This document shows positions 14,356 through 22,538 of a stretch of DNA of 27,093 nt, in pieces (within the stretch, counting starts at the first letter, position 1; each line of letters starts with the position of its first letter). The stretch comes from DASSWB01 sp035705495 (GTDB taxonomy: Bacteria > Bacteroidota > Bacteroidia > Flavobacteriales > Flavobacteriaceae): positions 1 through 27,093 of the forward strand of contig DASSWB010000027.1 in NCBI GenBank assembly GCA_035705495.1. The letters run 5' to 3'. The notes beneath the pieces were generated by a model. The model was not told where the DNA came from. It did not search any database and saw only the letters and a list, made by a program, of their open reading frames with translations. Both the position numbers and the translations under genes were made by a program.

Positions 14356-15651
14356 TTATTCCACCCTCAAAATATAATTGTTCTTTTTTCCTTTTCCTAT
14401 AATTACATATTTATCGTTCAGCAAATCTGAAGTAGTAATTGTATAGTCTTCCCCAACTTTCTCCTTGTTCACCGAAATTGCATTCTCTTTCAAAGCCCTT
14501 CTAGCTTCACCATTGGAAGCCAAAAAGTTTGTTTTTGCGGAAAGTGCCGCAATCATATCCAATCCTTCCTCAATATCATTTTTAGAAATTTCTGCCTGCG
14601 GAACGCCTTCAAAAACGTCGAGAAAAGTGGCTTCGTTTAAGCTGCGTAAATCTTCAGCAGTACTTTTTCCAAACAGCACTTCCGAAGCCTTAACGGCATT
14701 TTCCAAATCTTCTTCGGAATGTACCATCGTGGTTATTTCTTCGGCCAATTTCTTCTGAAGTAAACGTAAATGTGGAGCTTCTTGATGTTCAGCAACCAAT
14801 TTTTCAATGGTTTCACGATTTAAAAAAGTGAAGATTTTAATGTATTTTTCAGCATCTTCATCGGAAGTATTCAACCAGTATTGGTAAAATTTGTAGGGAG
14901 AAGTCCGCTTCGAATCCAACCAAATGTTTCCACCTTCACTTTTCCCGAATTTGCTTCCATCACTTTTGGTAATCAATGGGCAAGTCAGAGCAAAACCTTT
15001 GCCCCCAGCAACGCGTCTTATCAATTCGGTTCCGGTAGTGATATTTCCCCACTGATCGCTGCCGCCCATTTGAAGACTGCAATTTTTATTTTTAAAAAGA
15101 TGGAGAAAATCATTTCCTTGAACCAGTTGATACGTAAATTCCGTAAAAGACATTCCTTCTGTGGCTTCACCAGAAATCCTGTTTTTCACAGAATCTTTGG
15201 CCATCATATAATTAACGGTAATGTGTTTTCCAACATCCCGAATAAATCCGAGGAAAGAAATATCCTTCATCCAATCGTAATTGTTCACCAACTCTGCTTG
15301 GTTCTCGGCTCCGGAATTAAAATCCAAAAACTGCGACAATTGATTTTTCACACATTTTTGATTGTGTCTCAAGGTTTCTTCATCCAAAAAATTCCTTTCA
15401 TTGCTTTTCCCCGAAGGATCGCCAATCATTCCAGTGGCACCGCCAACCAAAGCCATCGGTTTATGTCCGCAGCGTTGGAAATGTGCCAACAACATAATTG
15501 GCACTAAATTTCCTATGTGCAAAGAATCTGCCGTAGGATCAAATCCTACGTATGCAGTCCGCATTTGTTCTCTTAAATGCTCATCTGTTCCAGGCATACT
15601 ATCCTGTAACATTCCGCGCCAGGTCAATTCTTCAACAAAATTTTTGGTCAT
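14356..15651 (-). CDS. tyrS: Tyrosyl-tRNA synthetase
   Basis: This gene encodes 431 residues, normal for the bacterial enzyme, which attaches tyrosine to tRNA-Tyr. The class I HIGH motif is HIGN (residues 45-48 in ADSLHIGNLVP). YVGFDPTADSLH and QMGGSDQWGNITTG are family signatures, the latter lining the tyrosine and ATP site. The KMSKS equivalent is KFGKS (234-238). The last 70 residues form the S4-like RNA-binding domain (GEARRALKENAISVN). The start ATG at 15651 gives the usual MTKNFVEELTWRGM N-terminus. A perfect -7 element lies upstream. No T-box-like leader is present in the 64-base gap to the divergent gene. Confidence 0.97.
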   Translation of the reverse strand: MTKNFVEELTWRGMLQDSMPGTDEHLREQMRTAYVGFDPTADSLHIGNLVPIMLLAHFQRCGHKPMALVGGATGMIGDPSGKSNERNFLDEETLRHNQKCVKNQLSQFLDFNSGAENQAELVNNYDWMKDISFLGFIRDVGKHITVNYMMAKDSVKNRISGEATEGMSFTEFTYQLVQGNDFLHLFKNKNCSLQMGGSDQWGNITTGTELIRRVAGGKGFALTCPLITKSDGSKFGKSEGGNIWLDSKRTSPYKFYQYWLNTSDEDAEKYIKIFTFLNRETIEKLVAEHQEAPHLRLLQKKLAEEITTMVHSEEDLENAVKASEVLFGKSTAEDLRSLNEATFLDVFEGVPQAEISKNDIEEGLDMIAALSAKTNFLASNGEARRALKENAISVNKEKVGEDYTITTSDLLNDKYVIIGKGKKNNYILRVE

Positions 15652-15675
15652 AACAACAATTTCTTAAACAGGCTT

Positions 15676-15683
15676 CAAAGATA
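15676..15683 (-). promoter_or_regulatory. tyrS -7 promoter element
   Basis: The minus strand reads TATCTTTG, a perfect -7 match ending 24 bases before the tyrS ATG. The nearest upstream TTG is 28 bases away, longer than normal, so the -33 half is uncertain. Confidence 0.55.
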
Positions 15684-15703
15684 CCATAAACTCGCTTTTT
15701 TCC

Positions 15704-15711
15704 TATCTTTA
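15704..15711 (+). promoter_or_regulatory. -7-like element giving a near-leaderless epimerase transcript
   Basis: TATCTTTA matches TAnnTTTG except at the last base and ends four bases before the ATG at 15716. With a start site about five to seven bases after the -7 box, transcription would begin at or next to the initiator codon. Confidence 0.4.
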
Positions 15712-15715
15712 CAAA

Positions 15716-16711
15716 ATGATTTTAGTCACAGGAGGAACCGGATTGGTCGGTGCACATTTACTGCTTCAATTAACTTCTTCCGGAGAAAAAGTCCGGGCAA
15801 TATATCGAAAAAACAATCTTCATCAGGTACTCGATACCTTTTCATTTTACCATTCCAAAGAAGAAGCGCGAAATCTTTATAATCAAATAGAATGGGTGAA
15901 AGCCGATGTTTTGGATATTCCCGCGCTTACTGATGCTTTTAAAAATATTGATCGGGTTTATCATTGTGCGGCATTGGTTTCTTTTGATATGGCCGACTCA
16001 AGAAAACTGCGGAAGGTCAATATAGAAGGAACTGCGAATGTGGTAAATCTTTGTATTGCTTCTGAAGTCAAAAAATTATGTTTTGTTAGTTCGATTGCTA
16101 CTTTGAACAAAACGGTGGGATCAGAGAAAATAACGGAAGAAACCGCGTGGAATCCATCAATATTCCATACGGATTATGAAATAACAAAATACGGTGCCGA
16201 AATAGAAGTCTGGCGCGCGACACAGGAAGGAGTAAATGCGATTATTGTAAACCCCGGAATTATTCTAGGTCCCGGCTATAGTGGAAGCGCCGATATTTTT
16301 TTAAAGGTAAAAAACGGACTCAAATTTCATTTTCCCAAAATTACAGGATTCGTAGGCGTGCATGATGTAGTGAATGCAATGGTCGCTTTGATGAATTCAA
16401 ATATTAAAAATGAACACTTCATTTTGGTATCAGAAAATGAAAGTTTCAAAAATGTTCTTGAAAAAATTGCCTTTCATCTAAATCAAAAACCACCTACAAT
16501 TTCCCTAAAACCATGGATGGTAAAAATGGGGTGGTTTTTACAATTTTTCTACGGATTATTTGGAGGAAAAAAACAATTAAATCGCGATTCATCGAAAAGT
16601 CTTTTCGAAACTTCAATTTACAGTAATGAAAAGACTTTAAACAACTTGAATTTTCAATTTGAACCTTTGGAAAAAGTGATTTCCAAGTCGGCCGATTTCT
16701 ACAAAAATTAA
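15716..16711 (+). CDS. NAD(P)-dependent epimerase/dehydratase-family (extended SDR) protein
   Basis: This gene encodes 331 residues. The nucleotide-binding motif VTGGTGLVGAHLL starts at residue 4. The acidic contact VKADVLD is at about 61-67, VYHCAALVSF at 81-90, the catalytic Ser in CFVSSIATL (125/126) and the YxxxK pair Tyr154-Lys158 in YEITKYGAE. This is a complete active site for an extended short-chain dehydrogenase/reductase. The substrate may be a sugar nucleotide or a sterol- or flavonol-like compound; the sequence does not decide. The stop codon overlaps that of the convergent DUF4296 gene by three bases within TTAA. Confidence 0.88.
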   Translation: MILVTGGTGLVGAHLLLQLTSSGEKVRAIYRKNNLHQVLDTFSFYHSKEEARNLYNQIEWVKADVLDIPALTDAFKNIDRVYHCAALVSFDMADSRKLRKVNIEGTANVVNLCIASEVKKLCFVSSIATLNKTVGSEKITEETAWNPSIFHTDYEITKYGAEIEVWRATQEGVNAIIVNPGIILGPGYSGSADIFLKVKNGLKFHFPKITGFVGVHDVVNAMVALMNSNIKNEHFILVSENESFKNVLEKIAFHLNQKPPTISLKPWMVKMGWFLQFFYGLFGGKKQLNRDSSKSLFETSIYSNEKTLNNLNFQFEPLEKVISKSADFYKN

Positions 16712-17190
16712 TTTTCTTTTTTGCTCGTGCGAATTGGAGAACCACTGACGTTGTTGAAAAAGTTCGAGCTTTTAAAATTCAAAGAATCCAGATCACCACC
16801 TGTCCATATCTTTTTCCCTTTAACCGATTCCATTTGCTTACGGTATTCCTTCAGAATAGAATCGTGATGTGTTTTCAGCGCTTCCAATTCAAGTTTTACG
16901 CTGTCAAAAATCTGTTGATATTCCTCAATGTTCGAAATATAATATTCATTGCTTTTCAGAAATTGAAGACTATCAATTCCGTGTTTGGTGTAAATAAATT
17001 CCGCAGGATTGACCCCTGTTTGTTGTAATTGTCTCAGATTATAACTTCGAGCGGCGTTAAACAGTGCAAAATCGGTCAAAACCTCAACCATTTTATCTTC
17101 TGGAATCAGATTTTTTGGCTTCGGCACTTTTTCCACATCCTGACAGGCGAGAAGAAGAACAGCACAAAATATAAAAATCAATTTTTTCAT
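16708..17190 (-). CDS. DUF4296 lipoprotein
   Basis: This gene encodes 160 residues. MKKLIFIFCAVLLLACQD is a lipoprotein signal with lipobox LLAC (Cys16). PKNLIPEDKMVEVLTDFALFNAARSYN is the recognisable DUF4296 core, a helical domain restricted to Bacteroidota, as far as I recall. A long helical stretch follows (YQQIFDSVKLELEALKTHH) and then a low-complexity, Asn- and Ser-rich tail. The start overlaps the pyrC stop by four bases (ATGA), so it is translated with pyrC and the mannosyltransferase. That conserved neighbourhood is known from related genomes, but no function is established. Confidence 0.88.
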   Translation of the reverse strand: MKKLIFIFCAVLLLACQDVEKVPKPKNLIPEDKMVEVLTDFALFNAARSYNLRQLQQTGVNPAEFIYTKHGIDSLQFLKSNEYYISNIEEYQQIFDSVKLELEALKTHHDSILKEYRKQMESVKGKKIWTGGDLDSLNFKSSNFFNNVSGSPIRTSKKEN

Positions 17191-18533
17191 TTTCTATCAA
17201 ATGTCAGTCGTTCCGCTTCTTGGAAAGGATAAAATTTAAAATTCTTATAAACGAGGTTTCCGTTTACAAATGTATGGGTCACACGTGATTTAAAAGTGAA
17301 ACCTTCAAACGGGGACCAACCGCATTTATACGCGGTATTTGATGGCTGTACCGACCAGGGTGCATTGATGTCAACCAGAACAAGATCGGCCTTATAGCCC
17401 TCTTTGATAAACCCTCTTTTTTCAATTTGAAAAAGTATGGCTGGATTATGGCACATTTTCTCCACAATTTTTTCCAAAGAAATCTTATCCTCGTGATACA
17501 GCTGCAACATAGCAGGTAAGGCATGTTGCACTAAGGGTCCGCCACTAGGTGCTTTGGTATAAACTTGTTGTTTTTCTTCCCTTGTATGTGGCGCGTGATC
17601 TGTGGCAACCACATCCAAATGATTGTCCAATAATCCTTGAAGCAATGCTTTTTGGTCCTTTTCGGTTTTCACCGCTGGGTTCCATTTGATGAATTTTCCC
17701 TTTTTGGCATAATCGGAATCATTGAACCATAGGTGGTGAATACAAACTTCAGCAGTAATTTTTTTATCCTTTAAAGGAATTTTATTGTCGAACAACGAAA
17801 GTTCCTTTGCCGTAGAAATATGAAAAACGTGAAGTTTCGCTCCGGTCTTTTTTGCTAAGGCCACCGCTTTTGACGACGAAATATAGCAAGCTTCTTCGCT
17901 CCTGATCTTTGGATGAAATTCCACAGGAATATCTTCCCCGTATTGATCAATATATTTCTGAAGATTTTCTTTAATTGTTGATTCGTCTTCACAATGAACG
18001 GCAATCATTACCGGCGATTGTTTGAATATTTTTTCGAGTACTTTCTCATCATCCACCAACATATTCCCTGTAGAAGATCCCAGAAACAGTTTTAAAGCCG
18101 CAGTGGTTTGGGGATTGATTTTTATAATTTCCTCAAGGTTATCATTGGTTCCGCCAAACATGAAAGAATAGTTGGCAATGGAAGATTTTTTAGCAATTGA
18201 AAATTTCTCTTCCAAAAGCTCGATGGTTGTTGTTTGAGGTACCGTATTGGGCATTTCAATAAAAGAAGTAATTCCGCCCGCAACCGCTGCCCTCGCTCCC
18301 ATCTCGATATCTTCTTTATGGGTAAGACCAGGCTCCCTAAAATGCACCTGATCATCAATTACACCCGGAAGAAGATAATTTCCTTCCGCATCAAAAATAT
18401 TTACATCCGGGGATTTGGCGCTAATACTTTCCGAAATTTCTGTTATGATTCCATCTTCAATAAAAACGTCTCCTTCCCTGATAATACCTTCATTGACGAT
18501 TTTGGCATTTTTGATCAATACTTTCTTCTTCAT
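17187..18533 (-). CDS. pyrC: Dihydroorotase, class I, Bacteroidota QxH variant
   Basis: This gene encodes 448 residues. The enzyme cyclises N-carbamoyl-aspartate to dihydroorotate in pyrimidine synthesis. The amidohydrolase barrel shows LPGVIDDQVHFREPGLTHK (residues 55-73), MPNTVPQTT, AVHCEDES, LHVFHISTAKE and VATDHAPHT with the catalytic Asp, ending with GFIKEGYKADLVLVD of the outer beta domain. The usual metal-binding HxH after the first strand is QxH here (Gln62, His64), a form I recall as normal for Bacteroidota dihydroorotases. It is the middle gene of an operon: the mannosyltransferase stop touches its ATG (TAGATG), and it overlaps the DUF4296 gene by four bases. Confidence 0.93.
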   Translation of the reverse strand: MKKKVLIKNAKIVNEGIIREGDVFIEDGIITEISESISAKSPDVNIFDAEGNYLLPGVIDDQVHFREPGLTHKEDIEMGARAAVAGGITSFIEMPNTVPQTTTIELLEEKFSIAKKSSIANYSFMFGGTNDNLEEIIKINPQTTAALKLFLGSSTGNMLVDDEKVLEKIFKQSPVMIAVHCEDESTIKENLQKYIDQYGEDIPVEFHPKIRSEEACYISSSKAVALAKKTGAKLHVFHISTAKELSLFDNKIPLKDKKITAEVCIHHLWFNDSDYAKKGKFIKWNPAVKTEKDQKALLQGLLDNHLDVVATDHAPHTREEKQQVYTKAPSGGPLVQHALPAMLQLYHEDKISLEKIVEKMCHNPAILFQIEKRGFIKEGYKADLVLVDINAPWSVQPSNTAYKCGWSPFEGFTFKSRVTHTFVNGNLVYKNFKFYPFQEAERLTFDRK

Positions 18534-19268
18534 CTATTCTATATTCATTTTATTAAAAATGCTCTTGAATTTCATTTTGATTACACCAAAAACCGCTTCG
18601 GAAATTATATTTCCACTCATTTTCGATTCGCCTTTGGTTCTATCTGTGAAAATAACGGGGATTTCCACAATTTTGTATTTTAAAAGATAGGCTTTAAATT
18701 TCATCTCTATCTGGAAAGCATAGCCCACAAACTGAATCTTGTCCAAATTTATTTTTTCGAGAACATCCCGATGATAACAAACAAACCCGGCAGTTGTATC
18801 ATGAATGGGCATCCCAGTGACAAATCGGACATATTTTGATGCAAACCACGACATGAAAACCCTTGTCATTGGCCAATTCACCACATTCACACCTGTTATA
18901 TATCGCGAACCAATTGAAACATCCGCTTCTCCTTTATTACAGGCATTGTACAACCTGATAAGATCATTCGGGTTATGCGAAAAATCCGCATCCATTTCAA
19001 AAATATATTGGTACTCTTTCCGCAGCGCCCATTGAAAACCATGAATATAAGCCGTACCAAGACCTGATTTCTCTTTTCTTTGTTCTAAAAAAAGTCGGTC
19101 CAAATATTTGTTTTGAAGCTCTTTTACCTTTTCGGCGGTTCCATCTGGAGAATTATCATCTACAACCAAAATATGAAAGCCCCTTTGCAAAGAGAAAACA
19201 TTATGAATTAATCGTTCAATGTTCTGTATTTCGTTGTAGGTGGGTATAATGATAATACCATCTGCCAT
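18534..19268 (-). CDS. Polyprenol-phosphate mannosyltransferase (GT2)
   Basis: This gene encodes 244 residues. GT2 nucleotide-sugar motifs are clear: IIIIPTYNEIQNIERLI at the start, LVVDDNSPDGTAEKV, and FEMDADFSHNP with the DxD metal site. SIGSRYITG, TAGFVCYHRDVL and VEIPVIFTDRTKGESKM match the dolichol/polyprenol-phosphate mannose synthase subfamily. The enzyme would move mannose from GDP-mannose to a lipid carrier on the inner face of the cytoplasmic membrane, for use in protein or glycolipid glycosylation. There is no C-terminal membrane domain, so it is the soluble, peripheral form. It is first in the operon with pyrC and the DUF4296 gene. Confidence 0.9.
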   Translation of the reverse strand: MADGIIIIPTYNEIQNIERLIHNVFSLQRGFHILVVDDNSPDGTAEKVKELQNKYLDRLFLEQRKEKSGLGTAYIHGFQWALRKEYQYIFEMDADFSHNPNDLIRLYNACNKGEADVSIGSRYITGVNVVNWPMTRVFMSWFASKYVRFVTGMPIHDTTAGFVCYHRDVLEKINLDKIQFVGYAFQIEMKFKAYLLKYKIVEIPVIFTDRTKGESKMSGNIISEAVFGVIKMKFKSIFNKMNIE

Positions 19269-19284
19269 ACGGATAAATTTTGTG

Positions 19285-19318
19285 CAAATGTACCAATTTT
19301 ATGCCCATTGTTATACAA
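19285..19318 (-). promoter_or_regulatory. Promoter of the mannosyltransferase-pyrC-DUF4296 operon
   Basis: On the minus strand TTG (19318-19316) is followed after 23 bases by TACATTTG (19292-19285), a perfect -7 element 16 bases before the ATG. Spacing is at the upper end of the accepted 17-23 range. Confidence 0.6.
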
Positions 19319-19350
19319 TTAAAGTCGACATATTATTAAAGACTATCTAT

Positions 19351-19358
19351 TATATTTG
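19351..19358 (+). promoter_or_regulatory. -7 promoter element for the DUF4271-hemD pair
   Basis: TATATTTG, a perfect -7 match, ends 14 bases before the TTG start of the DUF4271 gene. No TTG at -33 was found. It is divergent from, and close to, the mannosyltransferase promoter. Confidence 0.5.
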
Positions 19359-19372
19359 TATAAAAAATAAAT

Positions 19373-20038
19373 TTGGAAGCAATAGAGAGAACTGTATTGG
19401 ACACAGATTGGATTACCCTGATCTTGCTTTTTTCGATTACAATCCTCGCTGTTGCAAAAAAATTCTATCCGGGCCGATTTCATGAATTTATCATCCTCTT
19501 CGCCACCAATAAATATTTGATGTTGAAAGGAAAAGATCCCAATGTATTTCACCCGTTCAACCTTCTTTTTTTTGGAATTAATATCATTTCCGTTTCCCTT
19601 TTTATTTTCTTGATATTCTCCGGATTTATTGCGCACAAGGAAGAACCCGTTGTTTTTTTCCTACAGATTGCAACTGCCTATGCCGCATTGGTTTTGGTCA
19701 AATTTTTTGTTGAAAAAATCATCGCGGATATATTCACGATTAATGATGTGATAGATCCTTATGTGTTTCATAAATTAACCTACAGGAATTTTCTGGCCTT
19801 CATTCTTTTGCCTCTGAACATTGCTTTTGTTTACGCATTTCAACCATCGCTTACCACCTTGGTTTGGGTGCTTGGTTTCATACTGATCCTAAACATTCTG
19901 GTTTTGATTAGCTTTTATTCCAAAATCAGGAGACAAATTTTCTCCAGATGGTTCTATTTTATTGTGTATCTTTGCGCTCTTGAAATCGCCCCTTACTTTA
20001 TTTTGTATAAGTGGTTTACAATGTATAAAGGGTTTTAG
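19373..20038 (+). CDS. DUF4271 integral membrane protein
   Basis: This gene encodes 221 residues from a TTG start; there is no ATG before the first membrane segment. About six hydrophobic segments can be seen (for example WITLILLFSITILAV, FFGINIISVSLFIFLIF and LVWVLGFILILNILVLIS). The KFYPGRFHEFI and FYFIVYLCALEIAPYFILYKW segments fit the DUF4271 family of Bacteroidota. The hemD gene follows after 13 bases, a pairing I recall from other members of the phylum. A role near haem synthesis or the envelope is only an inference. Confidence 0.85.
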   Translation: MEAIERTVLDTDWITLILLFSITILAVAKKFYPGRFHEFIILFATNKYLMLKGKDPNVFHPFNLLFFGINIISVSLFIFLIFSGFIAHKEEPVVFFLQIATAYAALVLVKFFVEKIIADIFTINDVIDPYVFHKLTYRNFLAFILLPLNIAFVYAFQPSLTTLVWVLGFILILNILVLISFYSKIRRQIFSRWFYFIVYLCALEIAPYFILYKWFTMYKGF

Positions 20039-20051
20039 AAAAAACTGATAT

Positions 20052-20801
20052 ATGAAAGTGAAAACGATTTTGGTATCACAACCGGAACCTGTAGTTGAGA
20101 ATTCCCCCTATTATGAACTTATTGAGAATCTAAAAGTAAGGATTGATTTCATTCCCTTCATCCATGTTGAAGGTGTTTCTTCAAAAGAGGTTAGGCACCA
20201 GAAAGTGGATTTAGCGCAATACACAGCAATTATTCTTACAAGCCGAAATTCGGTAGATCATTTTTTTCGTATCGCCGAAGAAATGCGGTTCAAAGTCCCG
20301 GATACCCTAAAATATTTCTGCCAAAGTGAGGCAGTTGCTTACTATCTGCAGAAATATGTGGTTTACAGGAAAAGAAAAATTTACGTGGGAAAACGTAATT
20401 TTGTAGAATTGTCTCCACTAATCAAAAAGTACAAAACCGAGAAATTTCTTTTACCATCTTCCGACATGTTGAAACCAGAAGTACCGAAGACATTGAATGC
20501 TTTGGGAGTTTCATGGAAACAAGCTACTTTTTACAAAACCGTGGTAAGCGATCTTTCAGATTTGCGAGATGTTTTTTATGATATTTTGGTTTTCTTTAGT
20601 CCGAGCGGAATAAAATCCTTATTTGAAAACTTTCCGGATTTCCAACAAAATGATACAATCATTGCGGTATTTGGAAACACTACTGCCAAAGCGGCAAAAG
20701 AACATGGCCTGAAAGTAAATATTTTGGCGCCAACACCAGAAACCCCTTCAATGACAATGGCATTGGAAAAATATATTAAGGAAGCTAACAAGACAAAATA
20801 G
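20052..20801 (+). CDS. hemD: Uroporphyrinogen-III synthase
   Basis: This gene encodes 249 residues. The enzyme closes hydroxymethylbilane into uroporphyrinogen III, the branch point to haem and sirohaem. The family is poorly conserved in sequence, but the two-domain pattern is recognisable: ILVSQPEP at the start, IILTSRNSVDHFF, CQSEAVAYYL, then DILVFFSPSGIKSLFENF, IIAVFGNTTAKAAKEHGLKV and APTPETPSMTMALEKYI. It lies 13 bases after the DUF4271 gene, and a strong bidirectional terminator follows. Confidence 0.9.
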   Translation: MKVKTILVSQPEPVVENSPYYELIENLKVRIDFIPFIHVEGVSSKEVRHQKVDLAQYTAIILTSRNSVDHFFRIAEEMRFKVPDTLKYFCQSEAVAYYLQKYVVYRKRKIYVGKRNFVELSPLIKKYKTEKFLLPSSDMLKPEVPKTLNALGVSWKQATFYKTVVSDLSDLRDVFYDILVFFSPSGIKSLFENFPDFQQNDTIIAVFGNTTAKAAKEHGLKVNILAPTPETPSMTMALEKYIKEANKTK

Positions 20802-20820
20802 TTTCTACTTTTTTAAAAAC

Positions 20821-20846
20821 AAAAAACCGGCGATTGCCGGTTTTTT
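20821..20846. terminator. Bidirectional intrinsic terminator between hemD and pckA
   Basis: Arms AAAAAACCGGC and GCCGGTTTTTT form an 11-bp stem around a four-base loop, with T runs on both strands. It lies 19 bases after the hemD stop and 19 bases beyond the pckA stop on the other strand, so it can end both convergent transcripts. Confidence 0.9.
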
Positions 20847-20865
20847 TATTCTAGAAACTTTGTTT

Positions 20866-22464
20866 TTAAGCTTTTGGAGCTCCTGACATAATTTCATCAT
20901 TGGCATAAGCTTCGTACTTGCTGAAATTCTCTTCAAAAGATTTTGCCAAGGTTTTTGCTTTCACATCATAAGCCTCTTTATTCCCCCAAGTATTTCTCGG
21001 GTCTAATAATTCAGAAGGTACATTTTCAACTTCTGTGGGCATGTTCAAATTGAAAACGGGATGCTTCACATATTCTGCATCTTTTAATTTTCCGTCAAGG
21101 GCAGAGCAAATCATTGCCCTTGTATATTTCAATTTCATCCGGTTTCCAATACCGTAAGGACCACCTGTCCAGCCAGTATTCACCAACCATACATTTACAT
21201 TGGCTTCCTTTATTTTTTTGCTGAGCATTTCCGCATAAACTGTTGGATGCAACGGCATAAATGGCGCTCCAAAACAAGCAGAGAAATTCGGCGTTGGCTC
21301 GTCAATCCCGTCTTCTGTACCAGCAACTTTTGCAGTATAACCACTTATAAAATGATATGCCGCCTGACCTGGTGTAAGTTTACTGATTGGAGGCAAAACC
21401 CCAAAAGCATCAGCAGTTAAAAAGAAAATATTTTTAGGATTTTCACCTATTGATCCTTTTCTAATATTGTTAATGTGATAAATGGGGTAACTAACCCTTG
21501 TATTTTGAGTAATTGAAGTGTCTTCAAAATCAACATCTCCATTCTCTTTAAGTTTTACGTTTTCAAGAATAGCTCCGGGTTTGATTGCATGAAAAATATC
21601 CGGCTCGTGTTCTTCGGTAAGGTTAATCACTTTCGCATAACAACCACCTTCAAAATTAAATATTTTATTGTCTGGTGTCCATCCATGTTCATCATCACCA
21701 ATTAACTCTCTTGAAGGATCTGCAGATAAAGTGGTTTTCCCAGTTCCCGAAAGTCCGAAGAAAATAGCTGTTTCCCCATCTTTTCCAACGTTTGCAGAAC
21801 AGTGCATTGGAAGCGTATTGTGTTCAACAGGCAACACGAAATTTAAAACTGAAAAAATTCCTTTCTTAATTTCTCCTGTGTAAGCTGTACCACCGATTAA
21901 AATAATTTTCTTTGAGAAATTCAGGATGGCGAAGTTGTGTTGTCTGGTTCCATCCGTTTCAGGATCTGCATGAAATCCAGGTGCATTTACAATTGTCCAA
22001 TCTTCTTTAAAGGTTTCCAATTCTTCTTCGGAAGGTCTTAGAAACATATTATAAGCAAATTGGTTTGCCCAAGGAGTTTCGGTAATCGTTCTAATATTTA
22101 ACTGATGATTTTTGTCCGCGCAAGCATATCCATCTCTAACATATACTTCTTTACCCGACAAATAATCTGTTACTTTATTGTAAAGTGCATCAAATTTATC
22201 CGATTCAAATGGCAGATTAATATTTCCCCACCAAACCTTTTCTTCAGTCACTTTGTCCTTTACAATGAACCGATCTTTCGGCGCACGACCTGTAAACTCA
22301 CCGGTATTCACTGCCAAGGCCCCAGAACTTGATTCTTCTCCTAAACCTTTGTCTAAACTGATCTGATGTAATTTCTCGGGAGAAAGTTGGTATTTTACCT
22401 TTGCATTATTAATCCCATAACTTTCCAACGAAATCGATTTTGTAATTGAGCTATTGTCAACCAT
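20866..22464 (-). CDS. pckA: Phosphoenolpyruvate carboxykinase (ATP)
   Basis: This gene encodes 532 residues, the usual length. The enzyme interconverts oxaloacetate and phosphoenolpyruvate with ATP, the entry step of gluconeogenesis. The kinase P-loop GLSGTGKTTLSADP is at residues 237-250, followed by the metal-binding LIGDDEHGW (Asp257/258). TGRAPKDRFIVKD (about 58-70) is the oxaloacetate-binding Arg region, and GGTAYTGEIKKG and NTRVSYPIYHI are further signatures. These P-loop and TGEIKK motifs mark the ATP class, not the GTP class. It has its own -7 element upstream and a terminator downstream, so it is probably a single-gene transcript. Confidence 0.97.
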   Translation of the reverse strand: MVDNSSITKSISLESYGINNAKVKYQLSPEKLHQISLDKGLGEESSSGALAVNTGEFTGRAPKDRFIVKDKVTEEKVWWGNINLPFESDKFDALYNKVTDYLSGKEVYVRDGYACADKNHQLNIRTITETPWANQFAYNMFLRPSEEELETFKEDWTIVNAPGFHADPETDGTRQHNFAILNFSKKIILIGGTAYTGEIKKGIFSVLNFVLPVEHNTLPMHCSANVGKDGETAIFFGLSGTGKTTLSADPSRELIGDDEHGWTPDNKIFNFEGGCYAKVINLTEEHEPDIFHAIKPGAILENVKLKENGDVDFEDTSITQNTRVSYPIYHINNIRKGSIGENPKNIFFLTADAFGVLPPISKLTPGQAAYHFISGYTAKVAGTEDGIDEPTPNFSACFGAPFMPLHPTVYAEMLSKKIKEANVNVWLVNTGWTGGPYGIGNRMKLKYTRAMICSALDGKLKDAEYVKHPVFNLNMPTEVENVPSELLDPRNTWGNKEAYDVKAKTLAKSFEENFSKYEAYANDEIMSGAPKA

Positions 22465-22493
22465 ACTTAAGTTTGTGTTGTTTTATGATGAAA

Positions 22494-22520
22494 CAAAAGT
22501 AGAAAATTTGCTATACACAA
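22494..22520 (-). promoter_or_regulatory. pckA promoter
   Basis: On the minus strand TTG (22520-22518) is followed after 16 bases by TACTTTTG (22501-22494), a perfect -7 element 29 bases before the ATG. The spacer is one base shorter than the usual lower limit. Confidence 0.5.
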
Positions 22521-22538
22521 GCCGAAATACTTTAGGAT

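Noticed and set aside
14881..15507. Open plus-strand frame of 208 codons inside tyrS
   Set aside because: It is fully antisense to a complete tyrosyl-tRNA synthetase gene, and its product has no recognisable motifs.
16704..16716. AT-only palindrome AAAATTAATTTT at the overlapping stop codons
   Set aside because: Pure A-T symmetry is common in this DNA and too weak to call a terminator.
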